A stretch of DNA of 10,494 nt from Bacteroidales bacterium (GCA_007128045.1 SKYG01000332.1:1-10494), one strand, 5' to 3'; numbered from the stretch's first letter, positions 1-7,208 are shown. The notes: generated by a model not told the origin, from the letters alone. Made by a program: numbers and translations.

Positions 1-262
1 ATGACAGTACGATCACATTTCCTGATACATCGGCAGGGAGAAAGAATCCTTTCAGCGTGATCTCGGTACCTTCCAGTGCCCTTACTTCCCTGCCAAAACG
101 TGGGATAGGCACGAATGCATTGTAACTGCTGTCGTACCTGTAACGGGTTCTTACGTCATTCATTAATACCTCCCATCCCATATTTTCGTAACGATCGTCC
201 GTATCCTGCGTATGAGAGAGCAACATGATGCTGGCAAACAGAAAAAATTTAAATGCGCCCAT
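1..262 (-). CDS. Exported DUF3299-like protein of the putative zinc system (partial, C-terminus beyond the left edge)
   Basis: The reading frame opens at an ATG at 262 and stays open for 87 codons to the left edge, so only the N-terminus is present. Residues 1-17 (MGAFKFFLFASIMLLSH) look like a short signal peptide with one early Lys and a hydrophobic core; there is no lipobox Cys, so a periplasmic or secreted soluble protein is likely. The mature part has the pattern W-E-V-L (30-33), P-x-F-G-R-E-V-x-A-L-E-G (54-65) and a G-F-F-L-P segment (72-76), which resembles the conserved start of DUF3299 proteins (P-x-F-x-x-x-V-x-x-L-x-G-K-x-V-x-I-x-G-Y-x-x-P). DUF3299 members are small exported proteins of unknown biochemistry that often accompany zinc-regulated FtsX-type ABC systems. 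The start overlaps the upstream permease gene by 14 bases, implying translational coupling in one operon. The family call is from pattern memory; the Cys-rich C-terminal part that would clinch it is outside the window. Confidence 0.72.
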   Translation of the reverse strand, partial: MGAFKFFLFASIMLLSHTQDTDDRYENMGWEVLMNDVRTRYRYDSSYNAFVPIPRFGREVRALEGTEITLKGFFLPADVSGNVIVLS

Positions 263-1706
263 TGTTTTTCAGTGTGAAATGAACATCGGTGTTATAAGCC
301 ATGCTGGCCGGAATGGCGGCAGCCAGAGCTCCTGCAATTGTTGCATACAGCAGCAGCAGAAGTTCTGCGCTGTGAAAACCAGGCAGACCTGCAGATGGCA
401 GTACTTGTAAAGAGGGAAGCACCAGCCAGATTCCGCGTGAAAGGAATAATCCCAATATCCAACCCCCCATGGCAAGAAAAACACCCTGGAGTAATACTAC
501 GACAAATATCGTGCCTTTGCCGGCACCTGACACACGCATGAGCGCCAACTCAAACAATCCCTGACGGAGGCTGTTAAACAAGTGAATGAACACATTGATT
601 GCAGAAATAATGATGATGATCCATGCCAGTACCTTTAGGGTTCTGAATCCATAGCCCAGCAGTGATAGCAGCCGGTGTAATTCCAGGGCTGGCGAAGCAG
701 CCTGCATGTTGGTGTTCTCGTTGATGTGGCGCGGCAGTTGTATGGCTGCCGCCGGTCCCCTGTACATGATAAGCAAGGCAGTGATTTCAGGATCATTTGT
801 CGTTGGAGTTGACACAACGCCGGTGGAGTGCTGCTGAAATATGGCCATTTCTTCTGCGCTGATATCTTCTCCTGCTTCAACCCGTTTTTGAATATCACCA
901 AGCATATCAGCATGGTGGTGATCGTGATGTTCTGTCATGCTTTCATTCTGGCCGCTGTTATGATGGTGAATGGAGTATTCGCCAGAATGGTGGTCGTGAT
1001 GGTGATCTGAACAATCATGATCATGGTCATGATCATGGTCATGGTGGTGGTCATGTTGGTGGTCGTGGTCATCACAGTATTCCTGATCGTGAACCTTCCA
1101 TACACTTTCCACGGAGGTGAGTATCAGGTTGTCTATTACCAAACCGGTACGTTTCATGATGCCAGTGACTGTATACTCATGGTCATCGTGGCTATGGCCT
1201 GTTGTTTGAAATCCATGAACCCCAGTGAATGTATCGCCCAAAGACAAACCAGTTCGTTTGGCTGCCTGGTAACCAAGACTTACTTCCAGCACCTTGTCGT
1301 GCCATACCCCTTCCGATAAGCTTGCTTCATACAGTGTAGCATAAGAAAGGGTGGTACCTACGATCCGGAATCCCATGTGATTATCTCCCAGTGCGACAGG
1401 AATTGTTTCTCTGATCATGGGATGCCTGCTTAGTTGATCTGCTTCTGCCAAAGAGATATTGCCTGTGGGATAGTCGATGTGCATGACAGACGACAAAATC
1501 AATTGTAACGGACTGCCTTTGGCACCGGCTACCAGGTCTATCCCAGCAAGATTTCTTTTTACCTGATCGTCAATTTGTTTGCTTGCCAGGATGAGGAATG
1601 AGATCATGGCTATGCCAATGCCGAACAAAAGCAGGCTGATCAAACTTCCTGATGCTCTTGCAGTAAGTTGTAAAAAGGCCAAACGGAATTCATACATCAT
1701 ATTCAT
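249..1706 (-). CDS. FtsX/MacB-type ABC permease with a histidine-rich extracytoplasmic loop (putative zinc system)
   Basis: A 485-residue membrane subunit of an ABC transporter. Visible helices lie at about 20-41, 357-376, 400-422 and 446-466, the four-helix FtsX/MacB layout with a large extracytoplasmic domain between helices 1 and 2. The segment DLVAGAKGSPLQLILSSV (57-74) followed by H-I-D-x-P-T-G-N-I is typical of the permease family that includes PA4065 of Pseudomonas. The large domain holds an exceptional loop at 206-265 with 24 His and many Asp, including alternating Asp-His runs at 212-231; two Cys (211, 232) lie inside it, and a smaller HSHDDH patch is at 171-176. Such runs bind Zn(II), Ni(II) or similar ions. 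It follows the ATPase gene by 128 bases, which contain repeats, and overlaps the DUF3299-like gene. The inferred role is extracytoplasmic capture or handling of zinc, energised by the ATPase at 1835-2467. Lolitype lipoprotein handling is the alternative if the loop is only accessory. ATG at 1706 was chosen; further in-frame ATGs follow at 1700 and 1697. Confidence 0.88.
   Translation of the reverse strand: MNMMYEFRLAFLQLTARASGSLISLLLFGIGIAMISFLILASKQIDDQVKRNLAGIDLVAGAKGSPLQLILSSVMHIDYPTGNISLAEADQLSRHPMIRETIPVALGDNHMGFRIVGTTLSYATLYEASLSEGVWHDKVLEVSLGYQAAKRTGLSLGDTFTGVHGFQTTGHSHDDHEYTVTGIMKRTGLVIDNLILTSVESVWKVHDQEYCDDHDHQHDHHHDHDHDHDHDCSDHHHDHHSGEYSIHHHNSGQNESMTEHHDHHHADMLGDIQKRVEAGEDISAEEMAIFQQHSTGVVSTPTTNDPEITALLIMYRGPAAAIQLPRHINENTNMQAASPALELHRLLSLLGYGFRTLKVLAWIIIIISAINVFIHLFNSLRQGLFELALMRVSGAGKGTIFVVVLLQGVFLAMGGWILGLFLSRGIWLVLPSLQVLPSAGLPGFHSAELLLLLYATIAGALAAAIPASMAYNTDVHFTLKNNGRI
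1014..1073 (-). repeat. In-frame (GAYCAY) hexanucleotide low-complexity tract encoding Asp-His repeats
   Basis: On the coding strand GAC/GAT and CAT codons alternate almost perfectly, encoding residues 212-231 of the permease. The 6-bp period keeps the frame, so unit gain or loss by replication slippage would lengthen or shorten the metal-binding loop without disrupting the gene. Confidence 0.85.
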
Positions 1707-1836
1707 GTGTTCATTTAATGTCGAAATGTCTGAAAGTCTGAAGGTCTGAATGTTGAAATGATTGGGAGGCTCCCATCGTCCTTAATCATTCTCCTGTGTG
1801 TCAAAAACCTTGTCATAGGTGGTTCATGTGTTCATT
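1702..1836. repeat. Exact 14-bp direct duplication (1702-1715 and 1823-1836) bounding a 107-bp intergenic segment
   Basis: TTCATGTGTTCATT occurs at both ends of the ATPase-permease gap. One copy overlaps the ATPase stop codon and the other overlaps the permease start codon. Removing one copy plus the intervening 107 bp would leave the two genes 7 bases apart, a normal operon spacing. This looks like an insertion with target duplication, or a duplication-mediated rearrangement. The enclosed segment holds the 8-bp repeats (1720-1759) and a small dyad (TGGGAG/CTCCCA at 1763-1775, framed by AATGATT at 1757-1763 and AATCATT at 1784-1790). Confidence 0.7.
1720..1759 (+). repeat. 8-bp tandem repeat, five degenerate units (GTCTGAAA family)
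   Basis: Units are GTCGAAAT, GTCTGAAA, GTCTGAAG, GTCTGAAT and GTTGAAAT. They lie in the permease leader, ending 13 bases from its ATG, in the same orientation as related tracts at 2950-2981 and 7177-7208. On the mRNA the tract reads as a pyrimidine-rich CTTTCAGAC-like repeat. Confidence 0.85.
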
Positions 1837-2467
1837 ATAGGCCGTAAACATGGTCAAAATGCTCTTTCAGGCGGTTGTCGTGGGAGGCAATGACCCAGCC
1901 TGTCTTGTTGCTGCTTGTGCTCTTCATGATCATATCGATAAATGTCTCACAATTTCTATCATCCAGACTGGAAGTGGGCTCATCGGCCAGTACCAGAAGA
2001 GGCTTGTTTGCCAGGGCCCGTGCAATGCTGAACCGCTGCTGCTCTCCCTGACTAAGTGCTGTTGGCTTGCTGTTCTTAAGCTTGAAGATGCCAAATTCAT
2101 GCATCAGGTTGTCCAGGTGTTGTCTGTCTGATTCGCTCCCCGACAATTTCTGTGCAGCCACCAAATTTTCCATCACATCCATGCCATGAAAGAAATAATG
2201 CTGCTGGAAAATCATACCTATATTCTGCCCCCGGAATCTATCCATTGTTCTGGCAGATAAAGCGGTGATTTCGGTATTGTTGATCCTGATGCTTCCTGTT
2301 GCAGGACGCAATATTCCTGCAATCAGATGTAACAGGCTGGTTTTTCCGCTTCCTGAGACTCCCAATACCAGCATCTTCTCTCCAGCAGCACATACAAGGT
2401 CATTGAAAATAAATGTCTTTCCATCCGGATAATGGTAACGAAGGTTGTTCACAGCAACCATATTCAT
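1835..2467 (-). CDS. ABC transporter ATP-binding subunit (LolD/MacB-type; putative zinc system)
   Basis: A 210-residue single-domain ATPase that would power the FtsX-type permease encoded next. All catalytic motifs are present: Walker A GVSGSGKT at 36-43, Q-loop Gln88, signature LSQGEQQR at 138-145 (Gln replaces the usual first Gly after Ser), Walker B LLVLADEP at 157-164 with catalytic Glu163, D-loop SSLD at 166-169, and switch His196. Length and the short C-terminus fit the LolD/MacB/PA4064 group. The start ATG at 2467 lies 38 bases after the Fur-family stop codon and has no Shine-Dalgarno sequence, as usual in Bacteroidota; a second in-frame ATG lies at 2461. Pairing with the adjacent histidine-rich permease and the DUF3299-like protein points to an envelope zinc-handling system. 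It is distinct from the second LolD-like ATPase at 6483-7163, whose signature is canonical LSGGE. Confidence 0.9.
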   Translation of the reverse strand: MNMVAVNNLRYHYPDGKTFIFNDLVCAAGEKMLVLGVSGSGKTSLLHLIAGILRPATGSIRINNTEITALSARTMDRFRGQNIGMIFQQHYFFHGMDVMENLVAAQKLSGSESDRQHLDNLMHEFGIFKLKNSKPTALSQGEQQRFSIARALANKPLLVLADEPTSSLDDRNCETFIDMIMKSTSSNKTGWVIASHDNRLKEHFDHVYGL

Positions 2468-2505
2468 AAGTTTTTCTGGAGTTAATGGATATTGGGGTTT
2501 GGCAT

Positions 2506-2937
2506 TTAGCTGTCATGAGGATTACCAGATATATGGCATTTCTCGCATACCCCGTTTATAATCAAGTCAAAGTTTGCAGCAGAGAACCGATCTGGCAACA
2601 CTGGTTTGGTGAAAATATCAGCTTCTAAGCAATACACCCCCGTACACTTGTTGCAATGAAAATGTACATGCACATCTTCAGAATTACATTCAGAATTTCT
2701 GGTAATGGCATACCTTACGTCATTGCCTTCAAGGGCAACACTATGAATGATCCCCAAAGATAAAAAATTTCTCAGGGTACGGTAAACGGTGGTTCTGTCG
2801 TAGTCATGGGTCATCTTCTGACGAAGCTCCTGTTCCGATAAGGCGGTGTCTGAACTGATCAGGGTGCGCAGGATTTCCACCCGGCAAGGGGTCTTTGCCA
2901 GGTTCTTCTTTACAAGCAGGGAGGCGATCTCTTTCAT
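2506..2937 (-). CDS. Fur-family metalloregulator, probably a zinc-sensing Zur
   Basis: A 143-residue DNA-binding repressor. Residues 14-62 form the winged helix (recognition helix DRTTVYRTLRNFLSLGII at 47-64, the Fur-family TVYRTL motif). The C-terminal dimerisation domain has the structural zinc site Cys95-x-x-Cys98 and Cys131-x-x-Cys134. Candidate sensing ligands are His65, Cys84, His90, His92, Cys103 and Glu105; a Cys upstream of the HxH motif is more Zur-like than Fur-like, where His, Glu and Asp dominate. It is the first gene of the operon with the ATPase, histidine-rich permease and DUF3299-like protein, and a palindrome overlapping the promoter 70-85 bases upstream suggests autoregulation by the metal-loaded dimer. 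Fur (iron), Nur (nickel) or PerR remain possible, but the neighbours and Cys84 favour zinc. Family assignment is near certain; metal specificity is inference. Confidence 0.93.
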   Translation of the reverse strand: MKEIASLLVKKNLAKTPCRVEILRTLISSDTALSEQELRQKMTHDYDRTTVYRTLRNFLSLGIIHSVALEGNDVRYAITRNSECNSEDVHVHFHCNKCTGVYCLEADIFTKPVLPDRFSAANFDLIINGVCEKCHISGNPHDS

Positions 2938-2949
2938 GTGTTTAAAATT

Positions 2950-2981
2950 GTCTGAAAGTCTGAAGGTCTGAAAGTCGAAAT
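2950..2981 (+). repeat. 8-bp tandem repeat, four degenerate units (GTCTGAAA family)
   Basis: Units are GTCTGAAA, GTCTGAAG, GTCTGAAA and GTCGAAAT. The tract begins 12 bases upstream of the Fur-family start codon and would lie in its 5' untranslated leader, between the start codon and the proposed transcription start. Confidence 0.85.
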
Positions 2982-3004
2982 GTCAGGGAGGTGGCAAGTA
3001 ATTG

Positions 3005-3023
3005 TCTGCAACCTTGTTGCAAA
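3005..3023. promoter_or_regulatory. Candidate Fur/Zur-family operator, 19-bp palindrome
   Basis: TCTGCAACCTTGTTGCAAA is an inverted repeat of two 8-base arms around a 3-base spacer with one mismatched pair; the core TGCAAC-CTT-GTTGCA is perfect. Its size matches a Fur-family box. It overlaps the -7 promoter element at 3020-3027 and covers the expected transcription start, so a bound dimer would block the promoter of the Fur-family operon. The sequence is seen directly; its identity as the operator is inferred from size, symmetry and position. Confidence 0.6.
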
Positions 3024-3027
3024 GATA
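3020..3027 (-). promoter_or_regulatory. Bacteroidota -7 promoter element (TAnnTTTG) for the putative zinc operon
   Basis: On the minus strand the sequence is TATCTTTG, an exact match to the Bacteroidota primary sigma factor -7 consensus. It lies in the 113-base gap between the large permease stop (3051) and the Fur-family start (2937), predicting a transcript start around 3013-3016 and a leader of about 75-80 bases. No convincing -33 TTG is seen at the usual spacing. Confidence 0.6.
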
Positions 3028-3050
3028 GCAAATTATCATCAAGGAGTAAG

Positions 3051-6000
3051 TCATTCGTTTCGCAGGGCATCCAGCAGTTTGATCCTTTTGATCATTACAA
3101 CCGGTATGACGATCATCCAGACGATCCCATTCATGATCAGAACGGACAGAACAGCTGTCATGAAGGCTGCGGAGATGTTCTGATTTGCCATCAGGAAATT
3201 TGGCAGGGTAGCTAGCAGGGCAGACAGGGTTCCTGTAAGTATTCCGGCAATAAACAGTGTGGCATATTCCTGAAAAAACAGACGGATCAGGTGCGACATC
3301 CGATAGCCCAGAGACCGGAGCAATGCAATCTCACTGCGTCTTTCGATCATGCTTTTCGCCATGATCACTACCATACCAATGGTTCCCAGTAGCATAGCGA
3401 AGGCACCCATGAGAAAAAATATCTGGAGATAGGTATTCTCCACGCTATTAAAACCTGCAAGTTTTTCCAGGGTAGTTGTCATTTCCCAGCCATGGTCTCT
3501 GAAGATCATGTCCAGGTCCTCCTCCAGGCTTTGCCGATCTGTTTCAAGTGCTTCGATCAGAACTACATCACTACCACCGTTTTCAGGAAAGTGCTTCATA
3601 AAATTTGAAGAAGAAATGATAACATTCCCCTGAAATACCGAGTTGGCCAGGCCTCCGATCAGTAACAGCTGTACCTCCTCTCCACTGGTGTTGGCATATA
3701 CCAGGGTGTCACCTACTTTCTTTCCCAGTCCCCATTGAATAACGCTTTGATCAGCAATTGCCGGGACGATACCCTGATACAAGCTGTCCAGCGACTTCCA
3801 CGGGTTCTCTTTGTCCAGCCATGGATGGGATGTAACGAAAGAGAACCTGTCTTCAAGATTTGCAGGGTCTGTTGCCAGGATTCGGGGATTGGCCACCATG
3901 TTCAGGTTCAGGCAGCTGGCATCGTCGTCATAAGCTGAAAGAAGTTGTACAAACCATATATCCTCAGGCAGGCCGAGCTCTCTGCGTGATTCAGTCTGAT
4001 TCAGGTTTTTAAGAATGGGAACCGTTGTTTCGGCCATGTACTGAAATCCACCTGTTCCTGACAACCTGACCGTATCGTTGGTGACCGTTTCTTTGCGGTT
4101 GGCAGCGGTCACGATGATCACAAAGCTACCCACTGCGAGAAGTAATATGATGGTAAAACTGCGAAAAGGGTTTCGCATAAGGTTTCTCCATCCTAAAGCA
4201 GATATACTGTTTTTGTGTGATATCTTTTTGACTGGACGGTGAAGATAATAAAATGCTTGTATGATAATCGCCAGCAATAGTAATACACCTGCGATGAGCC
4301 AGGCCAAAGGCCTTTCAAACTGGGAATGTATCAGTAGATATATAGTAATCGTAACAGAAGCAATGAAAAAAACAAAGGCACTTAATCTGATCTCATTTCT
4401 ATGATCCTGTACCCTTTTTTGCCGGGTGGTATCGCCTGTTATGATGTTAAAATATGGCAGTTTCTTTTTCGTACGGTGCGGTGATATTTCTCCGGAGATG
4501 CTATAACCTGATTTCTTTGCAGGGTTCTCCAATATCCTCCTTGCAGGAAGGTGTTGGTTGATGGCTTTACGGATGCCCCAATACACTACAATCATTCCCA
4601 GTACTATACTCACCAGAAAACCAACCGCCAGTGACGATGGTTGAATATGAAGGATCAGGGTATCGGTTCGTACGATGTCATACCAGTTATGGTTTAGCGC
4701 AGAAAAGATCGCTTTACTGTAGGCTACTGAAATGAATAAGCCGGCAATAACCCCTGTAAGAGTAACTCCAAGGGCCTCCAGCACCATGATCTTACGGATG
4801 AGCTGGCGGGGAAAACCCAGTGATACAAAAAGTTTTATCTGGGCTTCTCTCTGTTTTAGGTTGAAGCTTAATAACAGTGCGGTAAGCAATAAGCCCGAAA
4901 TGATAATGAATATTCCCAGTGCGGCAAATAATTGCCCGAAGTCAACGCCCCCGCGTGCAGCTTCATGTCCCTTGTCCCTTACGGAATTAACTATAAAGCC
5001 GATATGTTTAGGATCGATTTCCTTGCTTAGTATGTTGTTTATTTCTTTTGTAGAATAATGATACCTCGGAATGATGATGGTGGTCAGGTTCCCAAATCGG
5101 TTTTGCCACATTTGTTGACCCTGACGCAGAGATATGTAGGCCTTGGGGGTTCCTTTATAGTCATCCCAGTAATCTTCATCTTTTTGCCTGATGGCATCCA
5201 GGTTGATGGGTATGCCGGTATCCCAGTCTCTGCAACTGCCGGCATCTGACAAGCCCGGAAGGTGTGGCATAAGGATGCTGTCTTGAGTAGCCCGTTGCAT
5301 GGGTATGACATGACTTACGATAAAATGACCTTCACGTTCGTACAACTCACGAAGTGGCCCCATTTCAAAGTAGCGCATGATAAGACTGTCGCCGGTGTGA
5401 ATGCCCAGGTCATCTGCCAGCCATTGATTGATGATCACCTGCCCGTCTTCCATCGACATTTCTGTAACGGAGGGTTCATGCTTCCCTTCATTTTCTGATC
5501 CTTGCCCATTCATCGCAGGCACAGGATGATCTATGACAAATCTGTCGATAGCCGTTACGAAAGAATAGGGGGTGCTTCTATCTTTATGCTCCAGGCTATT
5601 CACGAAATAGGTAAGGGATGGCACGGCCACTTCGAAGACATCCAATACAACATCTGACAGGTAATGGTCGATAAACACACGGTCGGAGGTAAGGTGTATG
5701 TGGTCTTTTTCTTGCAGGTTAATACCTCCATCTTCAGGCCTCCATGCTTCCCGGGTCAATGTAAATATATCGTCGGCTGCTAGTTCCTGCCGGGCGCTGA
5801 CAACAACCATATTGGCCATTTGGCCCAGCTCCATGATGCGGTTTAGCCAGTCGAGGTCAACAAATGCATTCAGTGGTGTTGATTGCGTGGCCTGCATGCT
5901 TAAATGTCCAAGTTCTTCCTTGCTCAGGATTGTCGCAATCTTTACCCTTCGTGTGATGGTTTGTTCTGCCTCTGAAACAAAAGGTGTGTTGGAGGGTATA

Positions 6001-6479
6001 GGGCCAATCTTCCTCAGGCGCAACAATATGAAGTCGCCGGTATCTGCCATAAGCCTTCCGGCCAGGTTCTCGCTGATAGCAACCTCATTGTCTCCTATAG
6101 AGAACTCTCTGACTGGTATTCCGGCAACATGTTGAAACAGGCTGTCGACTCCCCAGACATCTACCTTGTTGATACGTATGTTACTGCCTTGTATGGAAGC
6201 GATGGCCTCGGTTTTTAATACTGGAGCGGATACAAACTGCCCGTTGCGGGCTGTTTCTCTGCCGAAGTCTTTGGTGAAGATACGTTCACCAGCCGTTATG
6301 GTGTGTGAGATGCTTCCCAGGCGATGAGCAACGATTTGATCCAGGCTCATTTGTAAAGAGTCGCCAATAATCAATGCGCCGCAAACCACTGCTGTGGCAA
6401 TGGCAATTCCTGCCGCCGTGGCAAGGTTGATACCCTTAGAATGGCGCAAGGTGCGAACTATGAGATGCAATGGGGTCAT
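3051..6479 (-). CDS. Large FtsX-family ABC permease with two FtsX domains, about ten membrane helices
   Basis: A 1142-residue membrane protein. Helices are visible at about 20-42, 517-539, 568-590, 618-638, 700-718, 727-747, 772-792, 1018-1042, 1070-1092 and 1107-1132: two MacB/FtsX units (one helix, extracytoplasmic domain, three helices) joined by two extra central helices. The first extracytoplasmic domain is about 475 residues and the second about 225. Conserved blocks such as SLEHKDRSTPYSFVTAI (about 296-312), LADDLGIHTGDSL (354-366) and CRDWDTGIPINLDAIR (416-431) are features I recognise from large FtsX permeases of Bacteroidota and Planctomycetota. It starts 3 bases after the LolD-like ATPase stop, so the two form one transporter. 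An in-frame TTG at 6482 would add one residue, but the ATG at 6479 is the likelier start. Likely role: mechanotransmission or export of a lipid, lipoprotein or secreted product; substrate unknown. Confidence 0.9.
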   Translation of the reverse strand: MTPLHLIVRTLRHSKGINLATAAGIAIATAVVCGALIIGDSLQMSLDQIVAHRLGSISHTITAGERIFTKDFGRETARNGQFVSAPVLKTEAIASIQGSNIRINKVDVWGVDSLFQHVAGIPVREFSIGDNEVAISENLAGRLMADTGDFILLRLRKIGPIPSNTPFVSEAEQTITRRVKIATILSKEELGHLSMQATQSTPLNAFVDLDWLNRIMELGQMANMVVVSARQELAADDIFTLTREAWRPEDGGINLQEKDHIHLTSDRVFIDHYLSDVVLDVFEVAVPSLTYFVNSLEHKDRSTPYSFVTAIDRFVIDHPVPAMNGQGSENEGKHEPSVTEMSMEDGQVIINQWLADDLGIHTGDSLIMRYFEMGPLRELYEREGHFIVSHVIPMQRATQDSILMPHLPGLSDAGSCRDWDTGIPINLDAIRQKDEDYWDDYKGTPKAYISLRQGQQMWQNRFGNLTTIIIPRYHYSTKEINNILSKEIDPKHIGFIVNSVRDKGHEAARGGVDFGQLFAALGIFIIISGLLLTALLLSFNLKQREAQIKLFVSLGFPRQLIRKIMVLEALGVTLTGVIAGLFISVAYSKAIFSALNHNWYDIVRTDTLILHIQPSSLAVGFLVSIVLGMIVVYWGIRKAINQHLPARRILENPAKKSGYSISGEISPHRTKKKLPYFNIITGDTTRQKRVQDHRNEIRLSAFVFFIASVTITIYLLIHSQFERPLAWLIAGVLLLLAIIIQAFYYLHRPVKKISHKNSISALGWRNLMRNPFRSFTIILLLAVGSFVIIVTAANRKETVTNDTVRLSGTGGFQYMAETTVPILKNLNQTESRRELGLPEDIWFVQLLSAYDDDASCLNLNMVANPRILATDPANLEDRFSFVTSHPWLDKENPWKSLDSLYQGIVPAIADQSVIQWGLGKKVGDTLVYANTSGEEVQLLLIGGLANSVFQGNVIISSSNFMKHFPENGGSDVVLIEALETDRQSLEEDLDMIFRDHGWEMTTTLEKLAGFNSVENTYLQIFFLMGAFAMLLGTIGMVVIMAKSMIERRSEIALLRSLGYRMSHLIRLFFQEYATLFIAGILTGTLSALLATLPNFLMANQNISAAFMTAVLSVLIMNGIVWMIVIPVVMIKRIKLLDALRNE

Positions 6480-6482
6480 CAA

Positions 6483-7163
6483 TTACCTGATTTGAGCAAG
6501 TTTACCATCTTCAATGTGAAAAACTTTATCCATAAAACCTGATACATCCTGCGAATGGGTGGCAATAACCAGTGTGATGTTCATCTCCTTGTTGATCTGA
6601 ACCAATAATTCCATGAGGGTTTTGGCATTCTTGCTGTCGAGCGATCCGGTAGGCTCATCTGCCAGTAGTAGTTGTGGCTGATTGATCAGTGCCCTGGCTA
6701 CAGCGGCACGCTGGCATTCGCCACCAGATAACTCACCTGGCAGGTTGTTGCGTTGCTCCCGGATGCCCATCAATTTGAGCAATTCACCGGCACGTTGTTC
6801 GCTGGCATTACTCGGTACTTTGTGAGGCAGCGTCGGAAGCAACACATTTTCCCAAAGGGTGCATTGTGGCAGGAGGTGATGAAACTGAAATACGAATCCT
6901 ATCCTGGTGTTTCTGAAAGCAAGAATTTCGTTCACAGACATGTTGGTGACCATCTGGTTGTCATACATGATGGAGCCGGTGTCGGGCGTGTCTAGTGTGC
7001 CTATAAGGTTAAGCAGTGTGGTTTTGCCGCTGCCCGAAGGACCCATGACAGCAATCTTTTGGCCTGATTCTATATCGACATCCAGCCCGCTTAACACCTC
7101 CCGGTCAATGTTGCCCAGGCTGTTAGTATATGTTTTGGAAATATTATGTATTGATACTTTCAT
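6483..7163 (-). CDS. LolD/MacB-type ABC transporter ATP-binding protein
   Basis: A 226-residue ATPase partner of the large FtsX permease that follows 3 bases downstream. From the ATG at 7163, Walker A GPSGSGKT is at 41-48, Q-loop Gln93, signature LSGGE at 145-149, Walker B LLLADEP at 165-171 with catalytic Glu170, SLD D-loop at 174-176 and switch His203. The VFQFHHLLPQCTLWENVLLP stretch (91-110) is typical of LolD. The open frame extends upstream to 7226, but those 21 codons are translated from the 8-bp intergenic repeat and have no homology to the family; the N-terminus MKVSIHNISKTY begins exactly where LolD-like proteins begin, so 7163 is the true start. It is separate from the zinc-system ATPase at 1835-2467 in signature sequence and gene partners. 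Confidence 0.93.
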   Translation of the reverse strand: MKVSIHNISKTYTNSLGNIDREVLSGLDVDIESGQKIAVMGPSGSGKTTLLNLIGTLDTPDTGSIMYDNQMVTNMSVNEILAFRNTRIGFVFQFHHLLPQCTLWENVLLPTLPHKVPSNASEQRAGELLKLMGIREQRNNLPGELSGGECQRAAVARALINQPQLLLADEPTGSLDSKNAKTLMELLVQINKEMNITLVIATHSQDVSGFMDKVFHIEDGKLAQIR

Positions 7164-7176
7164 ATGTTTATAATTT

Positions 7177-7208
7177 GTCTGAATGTCTGAAAGTCTGAAA
7201 GTCGAAAA
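7177..7208 (+). repeat. 8-bp tandem repeat, four degenerate units (GTCTGAAA family)
   Basis: Units are GTCTGAAT, GTCTGAAA, GTCTGAAA and GTCGAAAA. The tract starts 13 bases upstream of the LolD-like start codon, with the same orientation and nearly the same distance to the ATG as in the Fur-family and zinc-permease leaders. Confidence 0.85.

Noticed and set aside
828..1319. Plus-strand open frames rich in Met and Val opposite the histidine-rich loop
   Set aside because: They are antisense readings of the Asp-His codon tract in the permease gene, with no start context and no recognisable domain.
5698..6135. A 145-codon plus-strand open frame inside the large permease gene
   Set aside because: It lies fully antisense to a well-supported coding region with conserved family motifs, and its translation is Ser/Arg-rich without a family pattern.
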